Source of the DNA: Eubacteriales bacterium
GTDB taxonomy: Bacteria > Bacillota > Clostridia > Lachnospirales > Lachnospiraceae
Assembly (NCBI GenBank): GCA_030526265.1
Contig: JAUNDE010000021.1
Location: 1 to 32,903, forward strand
DNA: 32,903 nt
Direction of reading: 5' to 3'
The notes below the pieces were generated by a model. It was not told where the DNA came from and did not search any database. It saw only the letters and a program-made list of their open reading frames with translations. Below, in pieces: positions 24,000-32,903 of this stretch. A program made the translations under genes and the position numbers. The first letter of the stretch is position 1, and the number at the start of each line of letters is the position of its first letter.

Positions 24000-25961
24000 T
24001 TATTTTCTCCCCTGTCCTTTTTTACTGTGAACATTTCGAATCGTCTTCTTTTTAGATGATTTTATATGCTCACTGTTTTTTCTTTTATCCTGAAAGCTGT
24101 TTTTCTTTCTTGAACTGTTTCTGCTTGCTTTCCCATCAAAAGACTGATATCTATTCCCGGTCATCTTTCTTGGTCTGATAAGACATTCCCGGCCAAACCC
24201 GACCAGATCCATTCTTCCTTCTTGTTTTAGTGCCTCCATGACAAGATCATAATTCTTTGGATCTCTATATTGGATCAGCGCTCGCTGCATTGCTTTCTCA
24301 TGAGGATTTTTCGGTACATAAACAGGTTTCATATCCCTTGGATCGACACCTGTATAATACATACAGGTCGAAAGTGTCGACGGTGTTGGATAAAAATCCT
24401 GCACCTGTTCCGGCATATATCCATATTCGCGAATGTGCTCAGCTAATTCGATTGCTTCTTTCATTGTTGAACCAGGATGCGATGACATAAGATAAGGAAC
24501 GAGATATTGTTCTTTTCCTAATTTCTGATTCATTTTCACATACTCGTTTACAAACTTTCGGTACACAGCATTTTCCGGTTTCCCCATCTTTGAAAGCACT
24601 TTATCAGAAATGTGTTCCGGTGCAACTTTCAGCTGTCCACTTACATGGTGTTCACACAACTCTCTTAAAAATGTCCTGTCATGATCTGCCAGAACATAAT
24701 CAAATCGTATTCCTGATCGAATAAATACTTTTTTCACACCTTTTATTCCGCGCAGTTTGCGCAGCAGCATAATATAATCAGTATGATCAGTCTTCAGATT
24801 TTTACATGGCTGAGGAAATAAGCACTGTTTGTTTTTACATACCCCTTTTGTCAATTGTTTCTGACATGACGGTAATCTGAAATTTGCTGTAGGACCTCCG
24901 ACATCATGAATATATCCTTTAAAATCCGGATCTTTTGTCATATTCTCAGCTTCTTCTAACAGAGATTCATGGCTTCTTGTCTGAATGATGCGTCCCTGAT
25001 GGAATGTCAATGCACAGAAGCTGCACCCTCCAAAACATCCGCGATTACTGATCAGGCTGAATTTCACCTCATTCAGTGCCGGTACACCACCTAATGGCTC
25101 ATAATCCGGATGATAGTTTCTTGTATATGGATAACTGTAGACGCGGTCCATCTCCTCGGTAGTCAGCGGTTTTGACGGAGGATTCTGTACAAGATATAAA
25201 TGATCGTTATAAGGCTCAATCAACCTCTTTCCTGTATACGGATCTGTGTTGCAATACTGCTTATAAAAGCTCTGCGCATACATCATTTTGTCTTCCTTCA
25301 TCTGTTCAAACGAAGGTAAGACAACTCCATCGTACACACTGTCTAAGTTCTTTACTTTACAGACTGTTCCATCAATGTATGTAATATCTTTGACATCCAT
25401 GCCCGAATCAAGTGCCTCTGCTATCGCGATAATAGAACGTTCACCCATACCATACGAAATTATATCTGCACCAGAGTCCAGCAATACAGACCGTTTTAAT
25501 TTATTTGACCAATAGTCATAATGTGCAAATCTTCTAAGACTTGCTTCAATTCCTCCGAGAATGATAGGAATATTTTTGTACACCTGCCTGATCAGATTTC
25601 CATATACAACAACAGCATAATCTGGTCGTTTACCAATGACACCACCAGGCGTATAAGCATCCGATTGCCTTCTCTTTTTAGAAATCGAATAATGATTCAC
25701 CATAGAATCCATATTTCCTGCTGACACAAGAAATCCAAGTCTTGGTTCACCAAATACTGTAATACTATTCTTATCCTTCCAATCTGGTTGGGCAATAATT
25801 CCAACCTTATATCCATAGGCTTCCAGCATTCTGGTGATGATCGCATGTCCAAAAGATGGATGGTCTACATACGCGTCTCCGGACACATAGACGAAATCTA
25901 CCTGATCCCATCCGCGTTCTTCCATATCTTTTCTACTTACCGGTAAAAAATGTCTTCTCAT
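24000..25961 (-). CDS. YgiQ-family radical SAM protein
   Basis: This UPF0313-type radical SAM protein of about 653 residues has an unknown reaction. The iron-sulfur Cys ligands are Cys309, Cys313 and Cys316 (RGCFGGCSFCAL), with the N-terminal signature LPVSRKDMEERGWDQVDFVYVSGDAYVDHPSFG and the later KVAPEHISDKVL. The C-terminal 60 residues form a strongly basic, lysine/serine-rich tail that may bind RNA. The start is taken at the ATG at 25961 (family start (M)xxFLPV); the frame also opens at a TTG at 25982. It overlaps the upstream HAD gene by 29 bases, implying translational coupling. Confidence 0.9.
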   Translation of the reverse strand: MRRHFLPVSRKDMEERGWDQVDFVYVSGDAYVDHPSFGHAIITRMLEAYGYKVGIIAQPDWKDKNSITVFGEPRLGFLVSAGNMDSMVNHYSISKKRRQSDAYTPGGVIGKRPDYAVVVYGNLIRQVYKNIPIILGGIEASLRRFAHYDYWSNKLKRSVLLDSGADIISYGMGERSIIAIAEALDSGMDVKDITYIDGTVCKVKNLDSVYDGVVLPSFEQMKEDKMMYAQSFYKQYCNTDPYTGKRLIEPYNDHLYLVQNPPSKPLTTEEMDRVYSYPYTRNYHPDYEPLGGVPALNEVKFSLISNRGCFGGCSFCALTFHQGRIIQTRSHESLLEEAENMTKDPDFKGYIHDVGGPTANFRLPSCQKQLTKGVCKNKQCLFPQPCKNLKTDHTDYIMLLRKLRGIKGVKKVFIRSGIRFDYVLADHDRTFLRELCEHHVSGQLKVAPEHISDKVLSKMGKPENAVYRKFVNEYVKMNQKLGKEQYLVPYLMSSHPGSTMKEAIELAEHIREYGYMPEQVQDFYPTPSTLSTCMYYTGVDPRDMKPVYVPKNPHEKAMQRALIQYRDPKNYDLVMEALKQEGRMDLVGFGRECLIRPRKMTGNRYQSFDGKASRNSSRKKNSFQDKRKNSEHIKSSKKKTIRNVHSKKGQGRK

Positions 25962-26637
25962 AATCTCCATTCTCAATTTCAAAATAATTATGTATATAAT
26001 AATCTGCCAGCTGTCTCTTTGTCTCTGCCTGATTCATTGAAGCCTCATCTTCAACAGCACACACTCTCATTCCGGCATTCTTCCCTGCCAGAATTCCCTG
26101 TGGAACATCTTCAAACACGAGACAATTCTGTGACTCCACGCCAAGATCGTCTGCCACGAGAAGATAGATGTCCGGTGCCGGCTTCCCTGTTTTTACTTCA
26201 CAGGAAGTATGAATGGAATCAAAGTATTTTTCAATATCAAGTGCTTTCAGTGTCGCATCAACGAGCTCTCTTCCATTACTTGTCGCAATCCCAAGTTTCA
26301 GCCCTTTTGAAGAAGCAAACTTCAGAAAGTCAAGAACTCCATCCTTTAGCATAACCTGCGTTGTATATCGTTCGTATGCCAGACGTGTCCATTCAGCCTT
26401 TAATTCGTCCAGACTAAAAGGTAGTTCCGGAAAGGTCTGCAAAAACAGTTCAGCGACTTCCGTAAAGCTTTTCCCTTCCATTTGATCATTAAAATCATCC
26501 GGTGCAGTCAGGTGATATTTCCCGTAAAAACAAACATCAATATCCCTCCAGACCCACATGGAATCAATCAGCGTTCCATCCATATCAAAAATAATCGCTT
26601 TTATATTACGCAGCATTTCTATTTGATTCTCAATCAT
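25933..26637 (-). CDS. HAD-superfamily hydrolase, beta-phosphoglucomutase-like
   Basis: This cytosolic phosphatase of 234 residues has a Rossmann core and a helical cap. Motif I is FDMDGTLIDS (nucleophile Asp and acid Asp), motif II ATSNG, motif III lysine in KTGKPAPDIY, and motif IV FEDVPQG. Residues of the cap follow motif I (WVWRDIDVCFYGKY...). It resembles sugar-phosphate phosphatases or phosphoglucomutases; the substrate is not clear. The start overlaps the preceding pseudouridine synthase stop by ATGA, with GGAG 8 bases ahead, and its end overlaps ygiQ, so it is embedded in the operon. Confidence 0.9.
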   Translation of the reverse strand: MIENQIEMLRNIKAIIFDMDGTLIDSMWVWRDIDVCFYGKYHLTAPDDFNDQMEGKSFTEVAELFLQTFPELPFSLDELKAEWTRLAYERYTTQVMLKDGVLDFLKFASSKGLKLGIATSNGRELVDATLKALDIEKYFDSIHTSCEVKTGKPAPDIYLLVADDLGVESQNCLVFEDVPQGILAGKNAGMRVCAVEDEASMNQAETKRQLADYYIHNYFEIENGDYEKTFFTGK

Positions 26638-27347
26638 TTCAAGCTCTCCAGTTCTTCTTTCGTCAACGTACGGTATTCCCCAATGTTCAGTGTCGGATCC
26701 AGCTTAAGATTTCCCATCGACTCACGCTTCAGGTAAGCCACTTCCATCCCGACTGCCTGAAACATTCTTTTCACCTGATGATATTTTCCTTCCTGAATTG
26801 TCAATCTGATCTCCGATTGATCTCCGGAAGCAAGAATCTCCAGAACGCCTGGTTTTGTGATCTCCGGGTCTTCATCCGTCCCGATATTAACTCCTCTTTG
26901 GAATTGTTCAACTGTATATGATGTCACCTTTCCGTTTATTTTTGCATAATACGTTTTATCAACATGTTTTTTCGGCGACAATAACCGATGACTCAATGCG
27001 CCGTCATTTGTAATGATCAGCAATCCTTCTGTATCTTTATCAAGTCTTCCGACAGGGAACAAATCCTTTCGTTTCTTCGAATCGATCAGATCGATCACCG
27101 TGCGGTGCAGCATATCTTCTGTCGCAGAGACAACACCAGCGGGCTTATTTAACATATAATACTCTTCTTTCACATAGGAAATCTGTTTTTCTCCAATGTG
27201 AACAATATCTTTAGTCTCATCGATCTTATACTCTGCTTTCCTGACCACTTCATCTCCGACACGGACCATACCGTTTTTGATCAGGCGCTTTACTTCACTT
27301 CTTGTTCCAACACTCATATCAGCCAGATATTTATCTAATCGGATCAT
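26634..27347 (-). CDS. RsuA/RluB-family pseudouridine synthase
   Basis: This 237-residue enzyme has an N-terminal S4 domain (MIRLDKYLADMSVGTRSEVKRLIK) and the catalytic Asp in GRLDKDTEGLLIITNDG, followed by KTYYAKINGKV and the C-terminal EGKYHQVKRMFQAVGMEV. It is expected to modify one uridine in 16S (RsuA) or 23S (RluB/E/F) rRNA. The start at 27347 shares one base with the rsmF stop (TAATG) and has GGAG 9 bases ahead, which is why I prefer it over ATG 27362. Confidence 0.92.
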   Translation of the reverse strand: MIRLDKYLADMSVGTRSEVKRLIKNGMVRVGDEVVRKAEYKIDETKDIVHIGEKQISYVKEEYYMLNKPAGVVSATEDMLHRTVIDLIDSKKRKDLFPVGRLDKDTEGLLIITNDGALSHRLLSPKKHVDKTYYAKINGKVTSYTVEQFQRGVNIGTDEDPEITKPGVLEILASGDQSEIRLTIQEGKYHQVKRMFQAVGMEVAYLKRESMGNLKLDPTLNIGEYRTLTKEELESLK

Positions 27348-28744
27348 TATTGCCATCTCCATCCAGGAAGATATTTATTCTTCAATTGTCCGTTGGACAG
27401 TTTTCCCCATCCGAGCGGATATTTGTCGACGCAAAACAAATACCATCCCTTTGCTTTCGGCGAAACGATGTCTTCAACATCTATCGTTTCGCCTTTTAAA
27501 TATCGAACAATTCTTTCATCATTCACATCTATTTTAACTACATTTGGATACGAACCGGCGTCCAGACACATTGCAAGCGCCTGGCTCGGTTCAAATCGAT
27601 TCTTCTTCAATTCTCCCATTAAAAGACCAGTTCTTAGAAAGCGAATTCCTGAAACATCCGGAAGTCCTTCCGGCATATAATAAACACGTTCACCATGTAT
27701 ATCGATCCGTCTCGAATCAAATTGACCGCCAATACAGCTCCAATCGATCATAGAAACAAATTGCTCCAATTCTTCCGGAAGTTTTTTCCCTTTACGTTTC
27801 GCTTTTGCTTTCGATGGTTCCTCTTTTATTCCATTCTTTTTCAGTAATGTAATAAAATGCCCTTCTCCGCGCATCTTGTGCGGGAAGATGCGGACAGAAT
27901 CCACCAGCCCGGCATATCTTCCATTCTCGTATGCAGATGGAATTCCAGGATCGAATCCTTCATAAGGAAGAATCTGTTCGATCTCAAACTCAGGATGATG
28001 GTCCAGAAGATACCCGATCGTACCTTCGTTCTCTAATGGATCAAATGTACACGTTGAATACAGCAGTAATCCGCCCGGCCTTAACATATCTGCAGCCTGC
28101 ATGATAATACTTCTCTGCAGCTTACTGAAAGACTCCGGTCCATGCTCCTCCCATGCTTTAACCATCTTTTTATCTTTTCGGAACATTCCTTCACCGGAAC
28201 ACGGTGCATCGATCAGGATTTTATCAAAATATTCTTTGAAATATCCCGTAAGCTTCCCCGGTTCCTCACTTAACACAAGAACATTGCCGATTCCGAATAC
28301 TTCTATATTTTTCAAAAGACCTTTTGCTCTGGAACTGCTGATATCATTCGCGATCAAAACACCTTCCCCCCGGAGCTTCGCTCCAAGCTCAGTTGCCTTT
28401 CCTCCCGGCGCTGCACAAACATCCAATACTCGATCACCCGGTTCTACAGGAAGTCTGTTTGCCGGAGTCATTGCACTTGGCTCCTGCAGATAATAAAGTC
28501 CAGCAAAGTAATATGGATGCTTGGCAGGCGATATTTTATCTCCATCGTAATAATATCCATTCTCAATCCAGGGTATCTTTTTTATTTCAAAAGGACAGAT
28601 CTTCTCGAATTCTTCTGTTGTGATCTTTTTTGTATTAACTCGAAGTCCATAATATCTTGGTTCATCATAACACGAAATATACGCGTCATATTCACCTCCA
28701 AGAATCGTCTTCATTTTATATTCAAAAGCCTCTGGCAAATACAT
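27347..28744 (-). CDS. RsmF-type rRNA (cytosine-C5) methyltransferase
   Basis: This 465-residue SAM-dependent enzyme methylates cytosine in rRNA. SAM-binding VLDVCAAPGGKATELGA, the catalytic Cys pairs in IDAPCSGEGMFRKD and YSTCTFDPLENEGT, and a C-terminal PUA-like region (about 330-465, RIDIHGERVYYMP... GWYLFCVD) are visible. It resembles RsmF/YebU in domain order. The start is the ATG at 28744, with GGGGG about 9 bases upstream; the frame also begins at a TTG at 28750. It is the first gene of the operon down to recU and has a promoter at 28803-28831. Confidence 0.9.
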   Translation of the reverse strand: MYLPEAFEYKMKTILGGEYDAYISCYDEPRYYGLRVNTKKITTEEFEKICPFEIKKIPWIENGYYYDGDKISPAKHPYYFAGLYYLQEPSAMTPANRLPVEPGDRVLDVCAAPGGKATELGAKLRGEGVLIANDISSSRAKGLLKNIEVFGIGNVLVLSEEPGKLTGYFKEYFDKILIDAPCSGEGMFRKDKKMVKAWEEHGPESFSKLQRSIIMQAADMLRPGGLLLYSTCTFDPLENEGTIGYLLDHHPEFEIEQILPYEGFDPGIPSAYENGRYAGLVDSVRIFPHKMRGEGHFITLLKKNGIKEEPSKAKAKRKGKKLPEELEQFVSMIDWSCIGGQFDSRRIDIHGERVYYMPEGLPDVSGIRFLRTGLLMGELKKNRFEPSQALAMCLDAGSYPNVVKIDVNDERIVRYLKGETIDVEDIVSPKAKGWYLFCVDKYPLGWGKLSNGQLKNKYLPGWRWQ

Positions 28745-28802
28745 ACTCAAAATCCCCCAAATATGTGCATTTTGTACAGTAATCCCATTTTCACAATTTA
28801 GT

Positions 28803-28831
28803 ATTATACCTTATTTCATACAATAATTCAA
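28803..28831 (-). promoter_or_regulatory. Promoter of the rsmF-recU operon
   Basis: The minus strand reads TTGAAT, 17 bases, TATAAT (28826-28831 and 28803-28808). It is the only good promoter between the upp terminator and rsmF; the leader is about 55 bases and shows no strong fold. Confidence 0.75.
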
Positions 28832-28911
28832 CTTATTGTAACTACCTGCAAACTTTTAATTGAAAAGCAATGAATTGAAATCAAGAAACGATAAATACAA
28901 TTCATTCTATC

Positions 28912-28949
28912 AAAAAAGGAGATGTAAAACTCTCTCATTTTACATCTCC
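28912..28949 (-). terminator. Terminator of the uraA-upp operon
   Basis: A perfect 12-bp stem (GGAGATGTAAAA, 28918-28929 with 28938-28949) with an 8-base loop is followed on the minus strand by six T. It lies 24 bases past the upp stop. Confidence 0.9.
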
Positions 28950-28972
28950 TGATATTTCATAAATCACTTCTG

Positions 28973-29620
28973 CTATTTTGTTCCGAAAATACGATCACCC
29001 GCATCACCTAATCCAGGACAGATGTAAGCATTTGCATTCAATTCACGATCAAGATGTCCAACATAAATCTGAACATCCGGATGTTCCTCATGTACTTTTA
29101 CAAGCCCTTCCGGTGCAGCAATTATACACATAAATTTGATTGTCTTTCCACCATGTTTCTTGATCTGATTGATCGCATCAATCGCAGAGCCTCCGGTCGC
29201 AAGCATTGGATCAACCACGACAATTGTTCGCTCATCAATTGGTCTTGGAAGTTTACAGTAGTATTCCATTGGCTCAAATGTCTCTTCATTGCGGTACATT
29301 CCGATATGTCCGATTTTTGCAGTTGGAACAAGCGCCGTAACTCCTGAAACCATTCCAAGTCCTGCACGAAGTATTGGAACGATTGCCAGCTTTCTACCCG
29401 AAATCATTGGTGTCATGCAAGTCTCAATCGGGGTTTCCACTTCTACATCCTCCAACGGGAGATCTCCAAGTGCCACAAATCCTTCCAGCATCGCAATCTC
29501 TTCTACAAGTTTACGGAACTCATTCGTTCCGGTGTTCTTATCTCTGAGAAGTGAAATCTTATGCTGAATTAAAGGGTGTGTCATTATTGTTACATTCTTT
29601 TCATTATAAAGATCCATCAT
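28973..29620 (-). CDS. upp: Uracil phosphoribosyltransferase
   Basis: Upp converts uracil and PRPP to UMP in pyrimidine salvage. The 215-residue protein has the family start [31 protein letters not shown], the PRPP-binding loop [17 protein letters not shown] and the uracil-binding end [21 protein letters not shown] lies 6 bases before the first ATG. It follows the uracil transporter gene by 17 bases, so uptake and conversion are made together. Confidence 0.97.
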   Translation of the reverse strand: MMDLYNEKNVTIMTHPLIQHKISLLRDKNTGTNEFRKLVEEIAMLEGFVALGDLPLEDVEVETPIETCMTPMISGRKLAIVPILRAGLGMVSGVTALVPTAKIGHIGMYRNEETFEPMEYYCKLPRPIDERTIVVVDPMLATGGSAIDAINQIKKHGGKTIKFMCIIAAPEGLVKVHEEHPDVQIYVGHLDRELNANAYICPGLGDAGDRIFGTK

Positions 29621-29637
29621 ACAACTCCTCCATTCGA

Positions 29638-31041
29638 TTACTTGTTATCTTTATTTGAAACATAAATTCCGCGGCTCTGATCACCTTCCGGATTTTTACC
29701 AAATTCATAATCGTTGCCCGGAAGGATTGCATTGAGTGCAATACCCGCGATCGCTGCAATCGCAAGTGCAGTAAGTGTGATCGATGTTCCTGCAACTTCA
29801 AATGTAAGTCCACCTGAAAATCCAAGTCCACAGACAAAAATCACTCCGGCAATAATAAGATTTCTTGATTTTGTAAGATCCACATGATTTTCCACGACGT
29901 TTCGCACACCAATAGCAGAGATCATTCCATAAAGCATAAATGATACACCACCTATAATAGCTGAAGGCATTGTAGAAATAACTGCTGAAAATTTGGGGAT
30001 AAACGACAAAATAATCGCAAATACTGCAGCAATTCTGATCACGCGAGGGTCATATACTTTTGAAAGCTCCAATACTCCTGTATTTTCTCCGTAAGTTGTA
30101 TTTGCAGGTCCTCCGGTAATTCCGGCAAATGCAGTAGCAAGTCCATCACCTAGCAGTGTCCTGTGAAGTCCAGGATCTCCAATAAAGTTCTCACCAACGG
30201 TAGCTGAAATTGCTGACATATCGCCAACATGCTCCATCATACTTGCAACTGCGATCGGTGCCATCACAAGAATGGATGTAAGATCGAATTTACAGATCTG
30301 AAAATTTGGAATTCCCACAAATTTTGCAGCCGCAATAGATGTAAAATCAAAAATCGCACTTCCATCCGGATTTGTTACTCCAACCGCATTTAAAATCAAT
30401 GCAAATATATATGCGATTACAACACCCATAAGAATTGGAATGATTTTAAACATTCCTTTTCCCCATATATTGAAGATAATGATCACACCTAAAGCTACTA
30501 TCGCCAACAGCCAGTTTGTAGAGGCATTAGAAATCGCTGATCCTGCAAGAGATAATCCAATACAGATAATGATTGGTCCTGTAACGACAGGAGGAAGGAA
30601 TTTCATCACACGATTTACTCCTACAATACGTACCAAAAATGCCATAACCAGGTACAATACTCCGGCAATTACAATACCGCCACATGCATAAGCTGCCTTG
30701 TCATTCACCGGCATATCTGCATATATTCCATTATTCAGATTTGCCACTGTGTAAAATCCGCCTAAGAATGCAAATGACGAACCTAAAAATGCAGGAACTT
30801 TCATTCTCGAACAAACATGAAAGATCAAGGTGCCAACTCCTGCACAAAACAGAGTAACAGAAACGGAAAGCCCTCTCGTTAATGGTTCTCCACATGCTTC
30901 CTGGAAATAGCCACTCACAAGGATCGGAACAAGGATCGTTGCGCCAAACATTGCAAACATATGCTGTAATCCAAGAATAAGCATTTTCGCGGTTCCCAGC
31001 TTTCTGGCATCTCGAATTGGTTCTAAATTCGTACTGTTCAT
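29638..31041 (-). CDS. uraA: Uracil/xanthine permease (NCS2 family)
   Basis: This 467-residue integral membrane protein imports uracil by proton symport. It has about 12-14 hydrophobic segments, the family signatures [19 protein letters not shown] near the N-terminus, [24 protein letters not shown] in the middle (the conserved substrate-binding stretch) and the late [17 protein letters not shown] lies 7 bases before the ATG. Coupling with upp identifies uracil, rather than xanthine, as the likely substrate. The upstream region lacks an obvious PyrR-type attenuator and shows only weak promoter-like boxes. Confidence 0.93.
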   Translation of the reverse strand: MNSTNLEPIRDARKLGTAKMLILGLQHMFAMFGATILVPILVSGYFQEACGEPLTRGLSVSVTLFCAGVGTLIFHVCSRMKVPAFLGSSFAFLGGFYTVANLNNGIYADMPVNDKAAYACGGIVIAGVLYLVMAFLVRIVGVNRVMKFLPPVVTGPIIICIGLSLAGSAISNASTNWLLAIVALGVIIIFNIWGKGMFKIIPILMGVVIAYIFALILNAVGVTNPDGSAIFDFTSIAAAKFVGIPNFQICKFDLTSILVMAPIAVASMMEHVGDMSAISATVGENFIGDPGLHRTLLGDGLATAFAGITGGPANTTYGENTGVLELSKVYDPRVIRIAAVFAIILSFIPKFSAVISTMPSAIIGGVSFMLYGMISAIGVRNVVENHVDLTKSRNLIIAGVIFVCGLGFSGGLTFEVAGTSITLTALAIAAIAGIALNAILPGNDYEFGKNPEGDQSRGIYVSNKDNK

Positions 31042-31130
31042 AACTTTTCTCCTTTATGTTTTTTTCAGAAACAAGTATATCACAATTATAAGTTTTTTGA
31101 GATTAATATGAAGATTTTTATAATAGAATT

Positions 31131-31158
31131 GCCAGAACCGATCTAAGTCGGAACTGGC
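31131..31158 (-). terminator. Hairpin between pepD and uraA
   Basis: Arms GCCAG-AA-CCGA and TCGG-AA-CTGGC form a symmetric stem around a 6-base loop. It lies about 45 bases past the pepD stop and is followed on the minus strand by AATTCTATTAT, so termination is plausible but the T tract is broken. Confidence 0.55.
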
Positions 31159-31203
31159 CACTCTGTTTTGAAGTCTTATACAACCTCTGTTGATATACAA
31201 TTC

Positions 31204-32646
31204 TTATTTTAATTCTCTTAAAACCTCAAGTAAGTACTTATAAGATCTTGTGACCGAATCAATATTAATATGTTCATTTGTTGAATGTACATCAAACATA
31301 TCCGGGCCAAACGATACACAGTCAAGTTCCGGTCTCTTTCCAAGGAAAAGACCGCATTCAAGACCTGCATGAATCGTCATGATCTCAGCTTTTCTTCCGT
31401 ATACTCTTTCAAAAACAGCTTCCATAGTATCTCTTAATTTTGATTCAGCACGATAAGCCCATGCAGGATAATCTCCCTGAGCATCAGAGGTTCCTCCACA
31501 GAGCTCTGCTAATGCAGCAAGCTGTTCTTTGAGCATTGTTTTCTTTGATTCAATTGAAGAACGAATCATATGTGAAATAATAAAAGAATCATTTTCTGTT
31601 TTTACGATACCTGCATTCAAAGATGTTTCAACCTGACCTTCAATTGCACGCTCAAATCCAAATACTCCGTTTGGCATGAGTCTCAAATATCTGATCACCA
31701 TTCCGGATGTTTCAAGCGTTGCCATCTTATCAGAGTCATCTTCTGATACAGTCACTTCTAACTCCGGCTCATCATCCAGAAATTCATTTTTCCATGCATC
31801 AGCCATTTCATTTATCATCGCAAGACAATTATCTTTATCAGCCTCAGCAATACAAATTCTTGTAGTATTTGCCCGTGAAATCACATTGTCTTTACTTCCA
31901 CCTACAACATCAATCAAGTGCACAGGCATCGCATTATTCAAATAGTTCAGAAGTCTTCCCATAAGAACATGTGCATTTCCTCTCTGTTTATGAGCTTCAA
32001 TTCCAGAATGTCCTCCCAGGAGCCCCCTGATCTTAATACTAAGAACAACACCCTCTTTCTCAACATACTCGAAAGGTAACGTCGAAGTAACCCGAAGACC
32101 GCCGGCACAGCCAACAGTAAAGATTCCTTCTTCTTCTGAATCGATGTTGATCAGCGTTTTTCCTTTTAGCGGAGTAAAGTCCAAAGCCTCCGCTCCATCC
32201 ATTCCGATTTCTTCTTCTGTTGTAAAAACAGCTTCAATCGGAGGATGCTCAATCGTCTGATCTTCAAGAATTGCCAGTGTCATTGCAACGGCAATCCCAT
32301 CATCTCCGCCAAGTGTTGTGTTATCTGCGTAGATATCTCCGTCTTTAATTATTAATGATAATGGATCCTTCTCAAAATCATGTTTCGATTCATCCGTTTT
32401 TTCACAAACCATATCAAGATGTCCCTGAAGCATGACAGGCTCACTGGTTTCATATCCAGCTGTTCCTGGTTTCTTAATAATCACATTGTTCAAACGATCC
32501 TGAATATATTCAAGGTTATGATTTTTCGCAAATTCCACACAAAAATCACTGATTGCTTTTGTATTATATGTACCATGTGGAATCTTTGTAATCTCCTCAA
32601 AATAATAAAAGACTCTCTCTGGTTCTAATCCGCTTAATACACCCAT
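31204..32646 (-). CDS. pepD: Aminoacyl-histidine dipeptidase (M20C, PepD)
   Basis: PepD is a zinc dipeptidase that cleaves Xaa-His and related dipeptides in the cytosol. The 480 residues show M20 metal ligands: QGHLDMVCEK (His, Asp), NTTLGGDDGIAV (Asp), FTTEEEIGMDGAEAL (catalytic Glu and ligand), the dimerisation lid with GGHSGIEAHKQRGNA, and HSTNEHIN with the last His. GGAG lies 9 bases before ATG. It is likely monocistronic, being followed by a hairpin at 31131-31158. Confidence 0.95.
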   Translation of the reverse strand: MGVLSGLEPERVFYYFEEITKIPHGTYNTKAISDFCVEFAKNHNLEYIQDRLNNVIIKKPGTAGYETSEPVMLQGHLDMVCEKTDESKHDFEKDPLSLIIKDGDIYADNTTLGGDDGIAVAMTLAILEDQTIEHPPIEAVFTTEEEIGMDGAEALDFTPLKGKTLINIDSEEEGIFTVGCAGGLRVTSTLPFEYVEKEGVVLSIKIRGLLGGHSGIEAHKQRGNAHVLMGRLLNYLNNAMPVHLIDVVGGSKDNVISRANTTRICIAEADKDNCLAMINEMADAWKNEFLDDEPELEVTVSEDDSDKMATLETSGMVIRYLRLMPNGVFGFERAIEGQVETSLNAGIVKTENDSFIISHMIRSSIESKKTMLKEQLAALAELCGGTSDAQGDYPAWAYRAESKLRDTMEAVFERVYGRKAEIMTIHAGLECGLFLGKRPELDCVSFGPDMFDVHSTNEHINIDSVTRSYKYLLEVLRELK

Positions 32647-32903
32647 TTATTATCACTCCTTACTTATCATTCTGATTTTATTTTTGCATATCTGTCATAA
32701 AAAAGCAATCATTGTCGTATAATTATCAAAACGTGGATTTATTTAAAATATATCATCATACATTTTCCTCTTACTCACCATTTATAGAAGTGGGAGTCTT
32801 CTTTGACTGTAAAAATAAAAAAGAAACCTCACATCCCGCCAATTGAAAATGATATGCTCCCTTTTAGGTAGACAAGTATAATAATAAAAACTTGTTGCCT
32901 AGA
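32647..32903. other. Non-coding right edge with two hairpins
   Basis: The 257 bases upstream of pepD hold its ribosome binding site but no clear promoter. A short hairpin (32774-32796, CTCACCA with TGGGAG) is followed by TCTTCTTTGAC. A larger one (32865-32901, TAGGtagACAAGT against ACTTGTtgCCTA) ends at the window border. Both have the look of mobile-element termini, but no transposase frame is present inside the window, so the identity is open. Confidence 0.4.

Noticed and set aside
31042-31203. PyrR-type attenuator ahead of uraA-upp
   Set aside because: The only strong hairpin lies next to the pepD stop and lacks the anti-terminator and PyrR-binding loop features; no promoter precedes it.

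Overview
The window looks like chromosomal DNA from a low-GC Firmicute, most probably a gut Lachnospiraceae (Clostridia). The reasons are L27 with a Prp-cleavable N-terminus next to prp, short HisG with HisZ, RecU, A/T-rich intergenic DNA, strong AGGAGG-type ribosome binding sites and several TTG starts. I call 36 protein genes, all on the minus strand, so the genome is read here from right (32.9 kb) to left. No rRNA, tRNA, CRISPR array or intact mobile element was seen, and no gene-free stretch exceeds about 260 bases.

Layout from right to left, in the direction of transcription. The right edge (32647-32903) is non-coding, with two hairpins that may be remnants of mobile-element ends. Then come pepD (dipeptidase) and a uracil salvage pair, uraA-upp, closed by a perfect terminator. 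Next is an RNA-modification operon: rsmF, an rsuA-type pseudouridine synthase, a HAD phosphatase, a YgiQ radical SAM protein, an unknown membrane protein, an rluA-type pseudouridine synthase and recU. A histidine operon follows from a perfect consensus promoter (TTGACA-17-TATAAT): hisZ-hisG-hisD-hisB and a three-domain fusion of a degenerate HisF-like barrel with HisI and HisE. After it come an unknown small membrane protein and an acyl-CoA thioesterase.

The accessory highlight is a five-gene pilus island (11188-15800). Its order is adhesin, SipA-like signal-peptidase homologue, major FctA-like pilin, class B sortase, minor/basal pilin. This is the gene order of the streptococcal FCT (cpa-sipA-fctA-srtB-fctB) pilus region. 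The signal-peptidase homologue has Gly in place of both catalytic residues, as expected for a chaperone-like SipA. The pilins carry non-canonical sorting motifs (ISTG, INTS, TPRTG). The leader holds a GC-rich segment with nested inverted repeats and a strong terminator just ahead of the first gene.

Left of the island are a pair of radical SAM-related genes (TIGR03960/DUF2344 types), then an aspartate-centred operon (ybaK-type, aspartate kinase, an amidohydrolase, asnA). The ribosome-assembly and NAD cluster rplU-prp-rpmA-obgE-yhbY-nadD-yqeK-rsfS follows and ends in a bidirectional terminator at the left edge.

All functions are assigned by reading motifs and recalling protein families; no database search was run.
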